In this document: one piece after another, positions 33,686 through 45,729 of the stretch
Numbering within the stretch: position 1 is the first letter of the stretch
How the letters are laid out: the number at the start of each line of letters is the position of its first letter
NCBI GenBank assembly: GCA_963965975.1
Contig: OZ014411.1
Coordinates: 11,353,501-11,417,500, forward strand
Direction of reading: 5' to 3'
From: Xestospongia bergquistia
Taxonomy: Eukaryota; Porifera; Demospongiae; Haplosclerida; Petrosiidae
Length of the DNA: 64,000 bases
The notes under the pieces: model-generated
What the model saw: the letters and a program-made list of their open reading frames with translations, nothing else
The model's database searches: none
What the model was told of the DNA's origin: nothing
Translations under genes and position numbers: made by a program

Positions 33686-35233
33686 TTAGTCTGTTGATTC
33701 ATCAAGTGATTGCATTTCTCTTTGATCTTCCTGATCTAAATATCTCTCATAATGTTCCTCAGCTATCAAATGTATGTTGATTTCATTTTCTCTGACTCGA
33801 AATTTATAACATTTCGCTAGTATTATGAATATAATAAGTATTATGAGAATAATGGCACCCTTTAGTACATGATAGTATAGACTCTGACAATGTGTTTCTT
33901 CTTGGCAATTAAATGGATATTTCCCATTAATACTAACGAGATAACCAAGTCCAAATGCTGCATTCCAAAGCCCAACCAAAAACCCTCTCATCTCATGTGG
34001 ACACTGAGCTATTGTGAATTCTAATGATGTTGGAACAATGAAAGCAAAAGCAATCCCATATAAACTTTTTGGAGTAATAACTGTTTTGTATGAAGTGTCA
34101 AAACTGCCTATGCAAGCCAACATGACAACATAATATAATGTAGTTAATAAAGCAAAAATAAGTCCTAGACCAATTCTCTTGAGCATACTAGGAATAAATT
34201 TATAGAAACATGGATATATCAACAACTGATAGAGAAGAATAAGAACTACAGCTACTAATAAGTATATTGAATCATTCAAGATAAAGCAAGAGATGAACTG
34301 TGGAGTTTTGTTTTGAATAGAAAAACTATTCACAGTTAATTCAGTTGCACAGCAAAGACCCACTATAGAGATTAATAAAGGAATTAATCTTAAAACTGTT
34401 TTAACATCCTCTACCTGCTCCACTGAGAAAGGTCCACCATATTTTTGTTTACCTAAGTCTAGACGTGAAGGATACTCTTCCTCCCAGTAGGTCAAAGCAC
34501 TACGATTTTTTGGATATTTGTTTTTCCTGGCATAATTTAATACTTGACCAATGAGCTTGAGTGGATTGACAATGTGTGGAGTAGTATCAATCCAATGTTT
34601 AAAGAAATAGTTAGTTATTAATACTACAGATACAGCTATGCCTGACATGACATAAGACACAATGACAAACTCTTTTATTATGCACTGTCCAATTTCAATA
34701 ATGATGAAAGACAAAGGAATACAAATAGTATGCCAATAGATAATAGTACTTAGTTCATCAGCTGATGCTCCTATTACTTGATCAAGACTGAATTGAACAA
34801 TATTAGATTGAAAACAACAAACTCCAATCAATTCCAGTAAAAAAGAAATACTCAAGGCTATTACAAAAGGAGTGTTATATTCTGGTAAATATATATTTAC
34901 AATAATTGCCAAGCCACAAATTATCCAAGACAAAAACATAAAGTATATACTAGTAATAATAGTTTTATATCTACCTGTCTTTGCATCAGCAAGTAGACCA
35001 AAGAATGGAAATGAAAAGTATATCAGACAATATCCTATACCAAAAAGAATACGCTGACTTTGATGGTGTTCAATATGGCTGTTGATGTAGACAGTTGCAC
35101 CTACACATCGTAATGAATAGATATTGACATGAATCAAGGCATCCCAAAGGATGAGTAGTATCACTGATTTAGATCTAATGATTTGCTTAGAACAAGTCAG
35201 ACTAAGTCTCTTCATCTCCCAAAAAGTGATCAT
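33686..35233 (-). CDS. POT/SLC15-like membrane transporter, intronless
   Basis: A single 515-codon frame with about twelve hydrophobic segments, as in the major facilitator fold. Residues 79-89 read GLLADAKTGRY, the loop between membrane segments 2 and 3 typical of proton-coupled oligopeptide transporters (POT/PTR, SLC15). FSLDQVIGAS about 60 residues later also fits that family. Known members import di- and tripeptides or related solutes with protons; the substrate here is unknown. The acidic C-terminal tail ends in QSLDESTD. The length is somewhat short for animal SLC15 but normal for the fold. Damaged copies lie at 40862-41720 (C-terminal part) and 60905-61218 (N-terminal part). This is the only intact copy in the window. 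Confidence 0.82.
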   Translation of the reverse strand: MITFWEMKRLSLTCSKQIIRSKSVILLILWDALIHVNIYSLRCVGATVYINSHIEHHQSQRILFGIGYCLIYFSFPFFGLLADAKTGRYKTIITSIYFMFLSWIICGLAIIVNIYLPEYNTPFVIALSISFLLELIGVCCFQSNIVQFSLDQVIGASADELSTIIYWHTICIPLSFIIIEIGQCIIKEFVIVSYVMSGIAVSVVLITNYFFKHWIDTTPHIVNPLKLIGQVLNYARKNKYPKNRSALTYWEEEYPSRLDLGKQKYGGPFSVEQVEDVKTVLRLIPLLISIVGLCCATELTVNSFSIQNKTPQFISCFILNDSIYLLVAVVLILLYQLLIYPCFYKFIPSMLKRIGLGLIFALLTTLYYVVMLACIGSFDTSYKTVITPKSLYGIAFAFIVPTSLEFTIAQCPHEMRGFLVGLWNAAFGLGYLVSINGKYPFNCQEETHCQSLYYHVLKGAIILIILIIFIILAKCYKFRVRENEINIHLIAEEHYERYLDQEDQREMQSLDESTD

Positions 35234-36640
35234 TCAATAATATTCTATTTCAGTTAAATAATATATTGAAATAACAACATTGTTATTGTATAAAAAATTA
35301 CTCAACTGTTCTGTTGATTTATTTTATGTTTTGTAAACATTGACACAAGATACATGATACATAGTAAGTTATTGAGTATATGTAATTACTATTAGTAGTA
35401 TAATGAAAATGTTGTCTTAATCATAAAAGGTACTTTCTACAGCAATTACAGATAAAAACAAGCAAGCGGAATCAAATGTATATTTAACTAGAACAAAAAT
35501 GTACACATAACAATAATTAATTGAAAAGTAGGATAAGTAATTGGATATACTATTTGTTATATACTCTGTTTAGCACTCATGATTCATAGATCCTTTTAAC
35601 AACATCTTTGAATAATTCTGAGTACTGATATTATATAATGGTAATTTCTCTCACAGCTGCTATAAGAAATAAATAATATCAGTCCATTAATAAAAATAAG
35701 CAATATTTTGTATACTTTAAACTGTTGTTCTTTCACTTTTAGTTGTTTTAACAAGTTAAGTGACTACTGTTTTTACTATATTGTGATAATAGCTAGGTTT
35801 TCATAACATAAGGGAAGTTATGATAGGAAACAAAGCAAAGCTGTGAAAAGTCCGTCATAATATTGCATAATGTATTAGGATTGTATTTGCCTTTAAAATA
35901 TAGTTCAATATTTTACTATACTGTGTGTATATTTGATGATTGTATTTATTATGTTGTTTTATTTAACTTTTATTCATTAGGAGGTGTAATACCCACACAA
36001 ATTATCAATTTCCATGTTCTTGATCTGATAAAAAACTTCAAGTTTGAAAATGTCTAGTCTTGTCCCCAGACTGTCAGCCTCCAGAATGAAAAGCAAATGC
36101 GTGGTCTTAGTGTCATCAGTGTGATGTATCAACTCCTTCCAATCATAAATAGTAATGATCACATGGCACTTGAATTTTGTGTGAAAAGAAGTCAGAAATA
36201 GAAAATCACTATAATTCTAATTAAATTAAAATGACTGTTTCTAATAATATAGTTGTTCTAATGCTCTTCCATAGCACATGACTATTGAATTCAAACTCTT
36301 CTGTTACAATCACTTAGCAGACCTCATCCAATGAGATCAACTCTCTTTAGATCAATTCGATGAGATCAACTCCTTTTCAACTTAAGCACACTTAATTAAA
36401 TTCAGTGTCGCCTCCTCTTAACGATTATTGTGACATATGTCACTCAACATTAATCCCAAAATACTTAGTTTTAATATGATTGCACTACTTACATTTTTAC
36501 TTTTATTAGTTTCTTGAGAATCACTTCTCTTCAAAGCAATAATTTTATAAAAGCTCTGGCATATCTATGTTACCTTATCAGATGTAATGTACATGTTACC
36601 TTTGTAATAAAAATTTCAATTTTGAAACTGTAAAGATATT
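35234..36640. repeat. Transporter-unit 5' flank, repeat copy 1
   Basis: It recurs at 37312-38290 (from the ACAATAATTAATTGAAAAG string onward) and 61219-62455 (complete). A GATGAGATCAACTC motif is repeated near 36330-36375 in every copy. Confidence 0.8.
35977..36207 (-). other. Conserved minus-strand open frame, copy 1
   Basis: About 75 codons, including TIYDWKELIHHTDDTKTTHL and EADSLGTRLDIFKL. The frame remains open in all three repeat copies, and a 9-nt difference between copies is in frame. It has no recognised family and no good start codon. It may be a coding exon or a captured gene fragment. Confidence 0.4.
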
Positions 36641-37085
36641 TTAATGCAATCTTTAAAAATTGTTACCAAAATGTTAACATAATCTTAATGCATTTTTAAA
36701 TAATCTTAAAATGATTTTTACTAAATTTCAACACAATTTTAACATAATCTTAACACAACATTAACACAATGTTAATGCAATTTTAATAAAAATTAATGCA
36801 ATTTGAAGACAATTTTAATAAAAATAATGCAATTTTAGCTCAATTTTAACACAATGTTAATGCAGTTTTAACACAATTTTAATACAATTTTAATGCAATT
36901 TTAACAGTTTTAATGTAATTTTAGTGCAATTTTAAGACAATTTCAATGCAATTTTAATGTAATATTAACACAATTTTAATACAATTTTAATGTAATATTA
37001 ATGCGATTTTAACACAATTTTAATACAATTTTAGCACAGTTTTAATGCAAGTTTAACACAATTTTAACACAATTTTAGCATTGAT
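36640..37085. repeat. 11-bp AT minisatellite, array 1
   Basis: Degenerate tandem ACAATTTTAAC-type units with a period close to 11 bp, often varied as TGCAATTTTAA or TGTAATATTAA. It is followed by a CATTGATATATA motif. Confidence 0.9.
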
Positions 37086-37311
37086 ATATACTTGTATATA
37101 TATTATTTACATACATATATATATCTGTTAATAACTTCTCTCACATAGCTACTACGAGGGAAGGCAAAAAGCAAAGCTGTGCCATGTGTGCATTACTGTT
37201 CAGCAGGTACAACATGATGATTAAATATTGCTATATGTTCTTTCAGTAGCGGGTATGATTCACTAAATCATGTAATATTAATATTAATTCTCCCATTCCA
37301 AGCATTGTTAA
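37086..37311. repeat. Array tail and truncated unit leader
   Basis: CTTCTCTCACATAGCTACTA and the sequence after it recur after the arrays at 40345 and 63680. The leader stops at CCAAGCATTG near 37305 and jumps directly to transporter 5' flank, so the transporter that should sit here is deleted. Confidence 0.7.
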
Positions 37312-38290
37312 CAATAATTAATTGAAAAGTAGGATAAGTAATTGGATATACTATTTGTTATATACTCTGTTTAGCACTCATGATTCATAGATCCTATTAA
37401 CAACATCTTTGAATAATTCTGGGTACTGATATTATATAGTGGTAATTTCTCTCACAGCTGCTATAAGAAATAAATAATATCAGTCCATTAATAAAAAAAA
37501 GCAATATTTTGTATACTTTATTAAACTGTTGTTCTTTCACTTTTAGTTGTTTTAACAAGTTAAGTGACTACTCTTTATGCTACTGTGATAATATCTAGGT
37601 TTTCCTAACACGACTGAAGTTATGATAGCCTAGGTAACAGAGTAAAGCTGTGAAAAGTCCATCATAACAGTGCATAATGTATTAGGATTGTATTTGCCTT
37701 TAAAATATAGTTCAATATTTTATTTTACTGTGTGTATAGTTGATGATTGTATTAATAGGTTGTTTTATTTAACTTTTATTCGTGCTTACCAACGGTGCAC
37801 TATCATCAGCCTATAAAAAGGTGTAATACCCACGCAAATAATCAATTTCCATGTTCTTGATCTGACAAAGTTTGAAAATGTCTAGTCTTGTCCCCAGACT
37901 GTCAGCCTCCAGAGTGAAAAGCAAATGCGTCGTCTTAGTATCATCAGTGTGATGTACCAATTCCTTCCAATCATAAATAGTAATGATCACATGGCACTTG
38001 AATTTTGTGTGAAAAGAAGTCAGAAATAAAAAATAACTATAATTCTAATTAGATTAAAGCTACTGTTCCTCATAATGCAGTTGTTCTAGCTAATGCTCTT
38101 CCATAGCACATGACTATTGAATTCAAACTCATCTGTTAGAATCTCTTAGCAGACCTCATCCCATGAGATCAACTCTCTTTAGATCAATTCGATGAGATCA
38201 ACTCTTTTTCAACTTAAACGCAGTTAATTAAATTCAGTGTTGCCTCCTCTTAACGATTATTGTGACATATGTCATTCAACATTAATCAAC
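37312..38290. repeat. Transporter-unit 5' flank, repeat copy 2
   Basis: It matches 35513-36480 and 61495-62455. It is joined to a truncated leader with no transporter between. Confidence 0.8.
37813..38040 (-). other. Conserved minus-strand open frame, copy 2
   Basis: The same frame as 35977-36207 with conservative changes (ELVHH, LLFTLEAD), an in-frame 9-nt deletion after DIFKL, and a slightly longer end (GYYTFL). Confidence 0.4.
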
Positions 38291-40235
38291 GTTAAGATAT
38301 TTTAATACAATTTTTGAAAAATTGATACGAAACTGTTAACATAATGTTAAATGCATTTTTAAAATAATCTTAAAACGATTTCAATGCAATTTTAAGGTAA
38401 TCTTAACATAACTTTAACACAATGTTAATGAAATTTTAATAAAAAATTAATGCGATTTTAACACAATTTTAACAAAATTTTAATAAAAAATTAATGCGAT
38501 TTCAACACAATTTTAACAAAATTTTAATAAAAATTAAATGCAATTTTAGCACAATTTTAACACAATGTTAACGCAGTTTTAACACAATTTTAATACAATT
38601 TTAATGCAATTTTAACACAGTTAATTGTAATATTAATGCAATTTTAACCAAATTTTAATATAATTTTAATGCAATTTTAGCATAATTTTAATGTAATATT
38701 AATACAATTTTGACACAATTTTAATGTGATATTAACGTAATTTTAACACAATTTTAACACAATTTTAATGCAATTTTAACACAATTTTAATGTAATATTA
38801 ACACAATTTTGACATAATTTTAATGTAGTATTACCGCAATTTTAACACAATTATAACACAAGTTTTAATACAATTTTAACACAATTTTAATACAATTTTA
38901 ATACAATTTTAATGCAATTTAGCATAATTTTAATGTAATATTAACACGATTTTAACACAATTTTAATACAATTTTAATGAAATTTTAGCACAATTTTAAC
39001 ACAATGTTAACGCAGTTTTAACACAAATTTAAGACAATTTTAATGCAATTTTAGCATAATTTTAATGTAATATTAACACGATTTTAACAGAATTTTAATA
39101 CAATTTTAATGAAATTTTAGCGCAATTTTAACACAATGTTAACACAGTTTTAACACAATTTTAATGCAATTTAATGCAATTTTAGTATAATTTTAATGTA
39201 ATATTAATGCAATTTTAACACAAGTTTGATACAATTTTAATGCAATTTTAACACAATTTTATGTAATATTAACTCGATTTTGACATAATTTTAATGTAGT
39301 ATTAACGCAATTTTAACACAATTTTAATACAATTTTAATGCAATTTTAGCATAATTTTAATGTAATATTAACACGATTTTAACACAATTTTAATACAATT
39401 TTAATGAAATTTTAGCACAATTTTAACACAATGTTAATGCAGTTTTAACACAATTTCAATACAATTTTAATGCAATTTTAGTATAATTTTGATGTAATAT
39501 TAACGCAATTTTAACACAATTTTAATACAATTTTAATGCAATTTTAGCACAATTTAAATGTAATATTAACACAATTTTGACACAATTTTAATGTAATACT
39601 AGCGCAATTTTAACACAATTTTAACACAAGTTTTAATACAATTTTAACACAATTTTGACACAATTTTAATATAATATAAATGCGATTTTAACACAATTTT
39701 AACACAATTTTAATGTCATATTAGAGCAATTTTAACATAATTTTAACACAAGTTATAATACAATATTAACACGATTTTGACACAATTTTAATGTAATATA
39801 AATGTGATTTTAACACAACTTTAATGTAATATTAAAGTATTTTAAACACAATTTTAATACAATTTTAATACAATTTTAGCATAATTTTAATGTAATATTA
39901 ACGCGATTTTAACACAATTTTATTACGATTTTATTGCAATTTTAGCGCAATTTTAACACAATGTTAACGCAGTTTTAACACAATTTTGATACAATTTTAA
40001 TGCAATTTTAGCATAATTTTAATGTAATATTAACACAATTTTAATGTAATATTAACGTAATCTTAACACAATTTTAACACAGTTTTAATACAATTTTAAC
40101 ATGATTTTGACACAATTTTAATGTAATATAAATGCGAATTTAACACAATTTTTAATGTAATATTAATGTAATTTTAATACAATTTTAACATAATTTTAAC
40201 ACATTTTTAATGCAATTTTAGCATAATTTGAAAAC
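38290..40235. repeat. 11-bp AT minisatellite, array 2
   Basis: The longest array, about 1.95 kb of ACAATTTTAAC-type units. Higher-order blocks recur, for example GCATAATTTTAATGTAATAT followed by TAACACGATTTTAACAC, spaced by a few hundred bp. Confidence 0.92.
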
Positions 40236-40860
40236 AATATTATCATTGATATATATATATATATATATATATATATCAATGCTAAAACTGATTAGTTGTT
40301 TTAACTAGTTAATTAAATGATTTTGATTCACTACTGTTCTAATAGCTTCTCTCACATAGCTACTATGAGGGAAGGTAAAAAAAGCAAAGCTGTGACGTGT
40401 GTGCATTACTATTCAGTAGCTACACCTTGATGATTAAATATTGCTATATGTTCTTTCAGTAGCGAGTATGATTGACTAAGTCATGTAATATTAATACTAA
40501 TTCTTCCATTCCCAGCATTGAATAAAGCTTGCAAGACCAATACTGATTGGCTACTTGTGTAATGATTTGTTTTGATTTGTCCTATCATTCCAACCTTGTT
40601 TCTTTCCTTTTTAGCATTGTCATCCCTACATCTTCCTTCAAATTTTAAAATATACTTTTAAGAAAGAAATATAGTTTGACAATGACTTTTCTGCTGATAA
40701 CTTATAACTTCTAAAAGATATAATGCAAACTGTATACCACTTTGATATTATATTACCATGTAATTTGTATGTGTAGTAATTAAGAATATGATGTAGCAAA
40801 GTAATAAACAGAAAATACTATTGTTGATGTACATTGATATTATTTAATATATATGTTTTA
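40236..40860. repeat. Array tail and transporter-unit leader, copy 2
   Basis: It starts with CATTGATATATA...TATATCAATG, an AT hairpin. It then matches 37130-37280 and 33310-33660. Confidence 0.75.
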
Positions 40861-40861
40861 T

Positions 40862-41720
40862 TTACAAAGTAAACTTGTTGTTAATCTATTAATTCATCAA
40901 GTGATTTGCAGTTCTCTTTGATCTTCCTGATCTAAATATTTGTCATAATGTTCCTCAGCTATCAAATGTATGTTGATATCATTTTCTCTGACTCGAAATT
41001 TATAACATTTCGCCAGTATTACGAATATAATAAGTATTATGAGAATAATGACACCTTTTAGTACATGATAGTATAGACTCTGACAATGTGTTTGTTCTTG
41101 GGAATTAAATGGATATCTCCCATTAATGCTAATGAGATAACCAAATCCAAATGCTGCATTCCACAAATCATCTCATGTGGACACTGAACTATTGTGAATT
41201 CTAATGATGTTGGAACAATAAAAGCAAAAGCAATCCCATATAAACTTTTTGGAATAATAACTGTTTTGTATGAAGTGTTAAAACTATCTATGGAAGTCAA
41301 CATGACAGCATAATATAATGTAGTCAATAAAGCAAAAATAAGTCCTAGGCCAATTCTCTTGAGCATACTAGGAATAAATTTATATAAACATGGATATATC
41401 AACAACTGATAGAGAAGAATAAGAACTACAGCTACTAATAAGTATATTGAATTATTCAAGAAAAAGCAAGAGATGAACTGTGGTGTTTGTTTTGAATAGA
41501 AAAACTATTCACAGTTAATTCAGTTGCACAGCAAAGACCCACTATAGAGATTAATAAAGGAATTAATCTTAAAAATCTTTTTAACATCTTCTACCTGCTC
41601 CACTGAGAAATGTCCACCATATTTTTGTTTACCTATGTCTAGGTGTGAAGGATACTTTTCCTCCTAGTAGGTCAAAGCACTACGATTTTTTTGACATTTG
41701 TTTTTTCTAAAAACAATGGT
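40862..41720 (-). pseudogene. Transporter pseudogene, C-terminal part
   Basis: It matches 33660-34530 of the intact gene. A deletion near 41167 removes the MRGFLVGL-type codons and shifts the frame (one open piece 40897-41166, another 41058-41459). Further indels lie near 41480 and 41570. The copy stops at about 41720, near residue 240 of the intact protein. Confidence 0.88.
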
Positions 41721-42440
41721 ATTTATTATAATATACAATAATCCTCACACAGTCAAAATATCTAAATATGGTAAAATTATTATATCTAAACTAGCTATTA
41801 AAGTAATTAATTACTAAAATTGTAACACATACTATATTATTGTCTATTAAATGATTTTGTTGAAGTCTGTTATGATCTTGGACATTGTTGGATGCTCTCT
41901 ACGATTCTCTTTCAAACATCACTCATTTCGAGTGTATTTTTGTAGTTTATACATTTATAAATTGTTTGATTTTGAGTGATTTTGCAATTTGTACTTTATA
42001 CTATAATTTTTGAATAGGTAAATCAAAAAGCTGTCAAATGTTAATATAACTCCTCTAGAACATACATTTCACTATTGAACAGTTAGCAGAAATATTATGA
42101 AGATATTGTAATCCTATATTTAAATACCTAATAATTTAACAACACTTTAATAGTAGTTTCTCCTCTAATGGACTCAAATTAAAATAGATGCTGCATTGTA
42201 AACCAAATTTGATAAAGTCAATATGCAATAATTTGACACGAAAATCATCTATTATTATGTGGCATAATGTATTTTTAACAGAGAACATTTCTCATAAGTA
42301 ATTATTACAATTCTAATTGATCCACTCTATGATACTCAGTTCAACTATAAACATTAGTTTAACTTAATTTAACTTTAATTTAATAATATTTTCAGTATAT
42401 TCCATTAAACTTTTAAAATAATATATTACATTACAATAAT
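41721..42440. other. Spacer, in part collagen-type 3' flank
   Basis: 41721-41930 is unassigned. About 41935-42410 matches 51670-52400, the 3' flank of collagen copy F (AAAGCTGTCAAATGTTAATA in both), although no collagen precedes it here. Confidence 0.6.
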
Positions 42441-42444
42441 ACCT

Positions 42445-42900
42445 TTGATATAGGTTGGAATTCCTCAGCCATGTGAGGTATTGAATGTTCTAAATCAACA
42501 ACCATTGTCCTAAACATGGAAAATTACAATCCTTGGAAAAAAGAGGAAATAATTATGCTGTATAGACAACATGTGTCATAAGCTAGACCAATCAAGTGTT
42601 ATTATCAAGATACAACATTGATTATCTAGCTGTTAACAATAACTGTTAGTTACATGTACTTACGGTGTTCCTCTTGTGGTTTCATGAGCAATATTGTAGA
42701 GAGCACAAATGCCCTTCCTAAAGACAATATATAATATGCTAAATTCTAATAAAAATTTTCTCATAAAATGAAACAAATTTGATCTACAACACTGTATTAG
42801 TCTGTAGTACATGTACTCTATAATATATCGATGAAGTTGATCTGTTGATAAGTTTAATCTAAAGAACACTTCATACAAAGATTAGATAGCTTGTGTAACA
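42445..42900 (-). pseudogene. NCKAP1 N-terminal exons, copy 6
   Basis: Two or three minus-strand exons match the N-terminal third of NCKAP1. The 42445-42530 piece encodes TMVVDLEHSIPHMAEEFQP. The piece ending at the donor near 42660 encodes KGICALYNIAHETTRGTP. The piece up to about 42870 encodes EVFFRLNLSTDQLHRYIIEY. An intron with a TCTTTAG acceptor separates the last two. The frames are open, but the rest of the gene is absent on both sides, so it is called a fragment. It lies head-to-head with collagen copy E. Confidence 0.75.
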
Positions 42901-43340
42901 ATCTAGAGGAGAAAACAGAAATGTATCATTTTCACAATTACCTTTTGCAGCTAGTAGAGATCAAACTTAAAGCTAAATTTCAAAAATCAAAGCACTATAA
43001 ATTAATTTTCCTAAATTATCTATAACTATAATAATATTATGGGATTATTATTAAAACTAGATGGATAGCATAATTTTATCAATCACTATAATAGTATTGA
43101 GATATATGAGATTCACTGATTAGATATTTTGAATTTCTGATCTGTGCTTACAGAGAATGTTATTGAAATCTGATGTAACTCACAAAGTAATGTACAATGG
43201 ACATCAAGAATACCAAGAATGTTTTGTAATCATTGAAATCATTAAATAAAGAGATATATCATACAACCAATTGACCAGATTGAATCTTATGAAAACCTTC
43301 TATGACAAAGACAACACTCTAAGTAAACATATCATTTGGT
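42901..43340. other. Spacer upstream of collagen E
   Basis: AT-rich sequence with no supported gene. Confidence 0.4.
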
Positions 43341-43344
43341 TTAG

Positions 43345-43665
43345 ATCATGCCTGACGTTGTTCTTTTAAGTAACCTACCCAATGTACTGACAACTACTTT
43401 ATCAGCGAGACAAGGGAAGGTCTTAACTTGTACCTTATCATCATATAGGATGGCCTTCCCAGACCTTGTTCTTTCAAGTAACATAACACTGTACTGTTAA
43501 CTACTTTATCAGTGTGACAAGGTAAGGTCTTAACTTGTACTCTGTCATCATGGAGGATGGCCTTTCCAGACCTTGTTCTTTCAAGTAATCTAAAACTGTA
43601 CTGTTAACTACTTTATCAATGTGACAAGGGAAGGTCTTAACCTGTACCTTATAGTTTTCCCACAC
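43345..43665. repeat. 107-108-bp collagen upstream repeat, three units
   Basis: The TTGTTCTTTCAAGTAA landmark recurs with spacings of 108 and 107 bp. Each unit continues with ACTTTATCAGTG, GACAAGGGAAGGTCTTAAC and a GTCATCAT...GGATGG string. Related units lie at 49596-50030, 50360-50530, 21985-22090 and 57170-57270, always upstream of a collagen copy. Confidence 0.85.
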
Positions 43666-43723
43666 CTTACTGACACTCACAAATAAGATTGATTACACAG
43701 TAAAATTTGATCAAACTTGTTAA

Positions 43724-43743
43724 CAACTGATGACTATATAAAG
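43724..43743 (+). promoter_or_regulatory. Core promoter of collagen copy E
   Basis: AACTGATGACTATATAAAG, with TATATAAAG at 43735-43743, lies 103 bp before the ATG. The CCCATAAGGG block found at copies C, F and G is missing. Confidence 0.75.
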
Positions 43744-43837
43744 AACCGATGGAAAGACATTTAAAATATAAGAAAACATTCTCAATTATGAATCAAGAGA
43801 AGCAAATTTTTTCTTCTAAATCAAGCCAACTCTCAAG

Positions 43838-44738
43838 ATGGTAATACAGATACTTTCACTCTTGGTAATGGTTGTCCTCTTACTAACAGTAGAACAATCT
43901 ACTACAGCTGCTGTACAAGGTGATAATAATGTTTTAATAATAAGTATTCATTTCCAATCCATTTATTATAGAAACCAGTCTAGATAAGAGATGTACCTCT
44001 CCTACACCAAATATCACTACTAACACACCTTATATTCAAATACTACAAGGACGTGATGGTCGTGATGGTATACAAGGTCCTCCTGGACCAGCTGGTACAC
44101 CTGGAAGAGATGGTACCAATGGTAAGCATGGAATGAAAGGGGAAAAAGGAGAACCAGGACCACCAGGACCTTCTGGACAAAGAAATGGAGGTGTGGTCTT
44201 TACTAGATGGGGACGAACAACCTGTCCTACAACCAATAATACAGAATTACTCTACAAAGGGAAAGCTGCAGGGAGTTATTACAGTGAAACTGGAGGTGGA
44301 GCTAACTACATTTGTCTACCTAATCAACCTGAGTTTTTATCATACACACCTGGTGTTTATCAATGGCAGTTCTATATCTATGGAGCAGAATACCAAAGTT
44401 ATGGTAACAGTGGTCCTTTCTCCCCAATTAATAATCATAATGTCCCCTGTGTTGTATGCTATGTTTCCACTAGAGTATCATATCTAATGATACCAGCAAA
44501 AATTACATGTCCTAAAACATGGATCACAGAATATCAAGGTTATCTCATGGCCGAAAATTATGACCACAAGCATAATGCAGTCTATGAATGTGTTGATAAA
44601 GATCCTGAATCTATTCCAGGAAGTGCTGCTAGCACTAATGGTGCTTTATTTTATCATGTTCAAGCTCAATGTAATGGTCTCCTCTGTCCTCCTTATGACA
44701 ATGAGAAAGAGCTAGCTTGTGTGGTGTGTACCAAGTGA
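43838..44738 (+). CDS. Short-chain collagen C4-like protein, copy E
   Basis: Exons are 43838-43919 and 43972-44738, with a 52-nt intron, giving 282 residues. The signal peptide is about residues 1-25 (IQILSLLVMVVLLLTVEQ). Cys35 lies in DKRC, which could be a basic cleavage site. An NIT sequon at about 41 precedes Gly-X-Y triplets from residue 54 to 98 (15 triplets, ending [12 protein letters not shown]). The C-terminal domain (99-282) has ten Cys and the family motifs [26 protein letters not shown] and [15 protein letters not shown] at 44817-44822 is a likely polyadenylation signal 80 bp after the stop. It would act as a secreted matrix protein. Confidence 0.93.
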
Positions 44739-45620
44739 ACAAAATATTTTCTAAACAGTTTGACATCAATTTTTGAGTGATTTTGTAATTTGTACTTGAT
44801 GTTACAATGTTTTTGGAATAAAAGTTTAATCTATTTGTTAAAGCTGTTAGATATTAGACAGAGGGGTAGGAATGAAGTTTAAGGGCTGACCTTATAATTT
44901 AGTTGCGCTATAATTATTATTAAACATCAAAAATGACCAAAAATTAATTCGTCTGTCATTAAAGGAAACAACTCTAGCTATTTCTAATAAGTTTATGTTA
45001 TCAGTACAGTCCTTATGTGTATAGTACAGCATGACATGGTTTAGTTGTTCTTAGTTGTTCTTGGGTCATAGTACTTCGTACACAAATTAACACAATAATC
45101 ACTTCAGTCAAGAGTTTATTTTGTACATAGTCTTGAGTGCAAATCAGGGGGGCTTAGCCCCTCCTGATTTGAAGTTGGAGGGGCTTTGTTATTAAGTATG
45201 GCAATAGAGAGTCTGTAAACTCATGGTTTGATTTTTCAGGTATAGCACAAGTATTAATTATGTGTTAACATTTCCCCATTGGATTTGTGGCTTCCTGACT
45301 CCAGTGTCTGGCTACATATGCTATCACAATAAATCCTTTGTAGAAAGGGATTTTAAAACATGAATGCAAATGGCATTGTTAATTGTTCCACATTATTTAA
45401 CAGAGTCTGAAACAGAGTGCTGGTATCTTCACACCATTCTTCTGAGAGTATGCAAATACATGCTCCATCAATTTACTCTAGTGTTAAAAATTACACCTTG
45501 AATTTGTGGCTTTTTTGACTCAAGTATCTGGTGACATATGCAATCATTATAGGTCCTTTACTGTATATGAAACCAGCCTGTCTGTAGTATATGCATACAT
45601 GTGCTCAGAGACTATCTAAT
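44739..45620. other. Collagen E 3' flank and spacer
   Basis: It contains an imperfect hairpin at 45141-45170 (AAATCAGGGGGG and CCCCTCCTGATTT arms). It also has a weak direct repeat of about 220 bp (GTGGCTTCCTGACTCCAGT at 45286 versus GTGGCTTTTTTGACTCAAGT at 45506). No gene is seen. Confidence 0.5.
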
Positions 45621-45729
45621 AAAGCTTAAAGAGATAACTTTCTAAATGCTAGTAGAATACCAATAATGATAGTACGTTGAATTAAGTCATCACCATCTAT
45701 ACAAGAACACATTACATTATTACATGTAC

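Noticed and set aside
36640-40235. Regular short repeats considered as a CRISPR array
   Set aside because: Units are about 11 bp and degenerate, without unique spacers, in a eukaryotic context. They form a minisatellite.
44036-44236. Antisense proline/glycine-rich frames opposite the Gly-X-Y tracts (also 50939-51139, 57692-57944)
   Set aside because: The reverse complement of a GGN-CCN-rich repeat is also open and looks collagen-like. This is a shadow of the sense code.
44185-44487. Second-frame open reading frames across the collagen C-terminal domain (also near 22730, 51088)
   Set aside because: They overlap the true collagen frame, start from internal codons and carry stops just upstream. 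They follow from the codon use of the real frame. Only copy G is discussed, because there the ATG frame leads into it.
45141-45170. GC-rich hairpin considered as a transcription terminator
   Set aside because: Intrinsic terminators are a bacterial feature and this locus is eukaryotic. A decayed repeat end is more likely.
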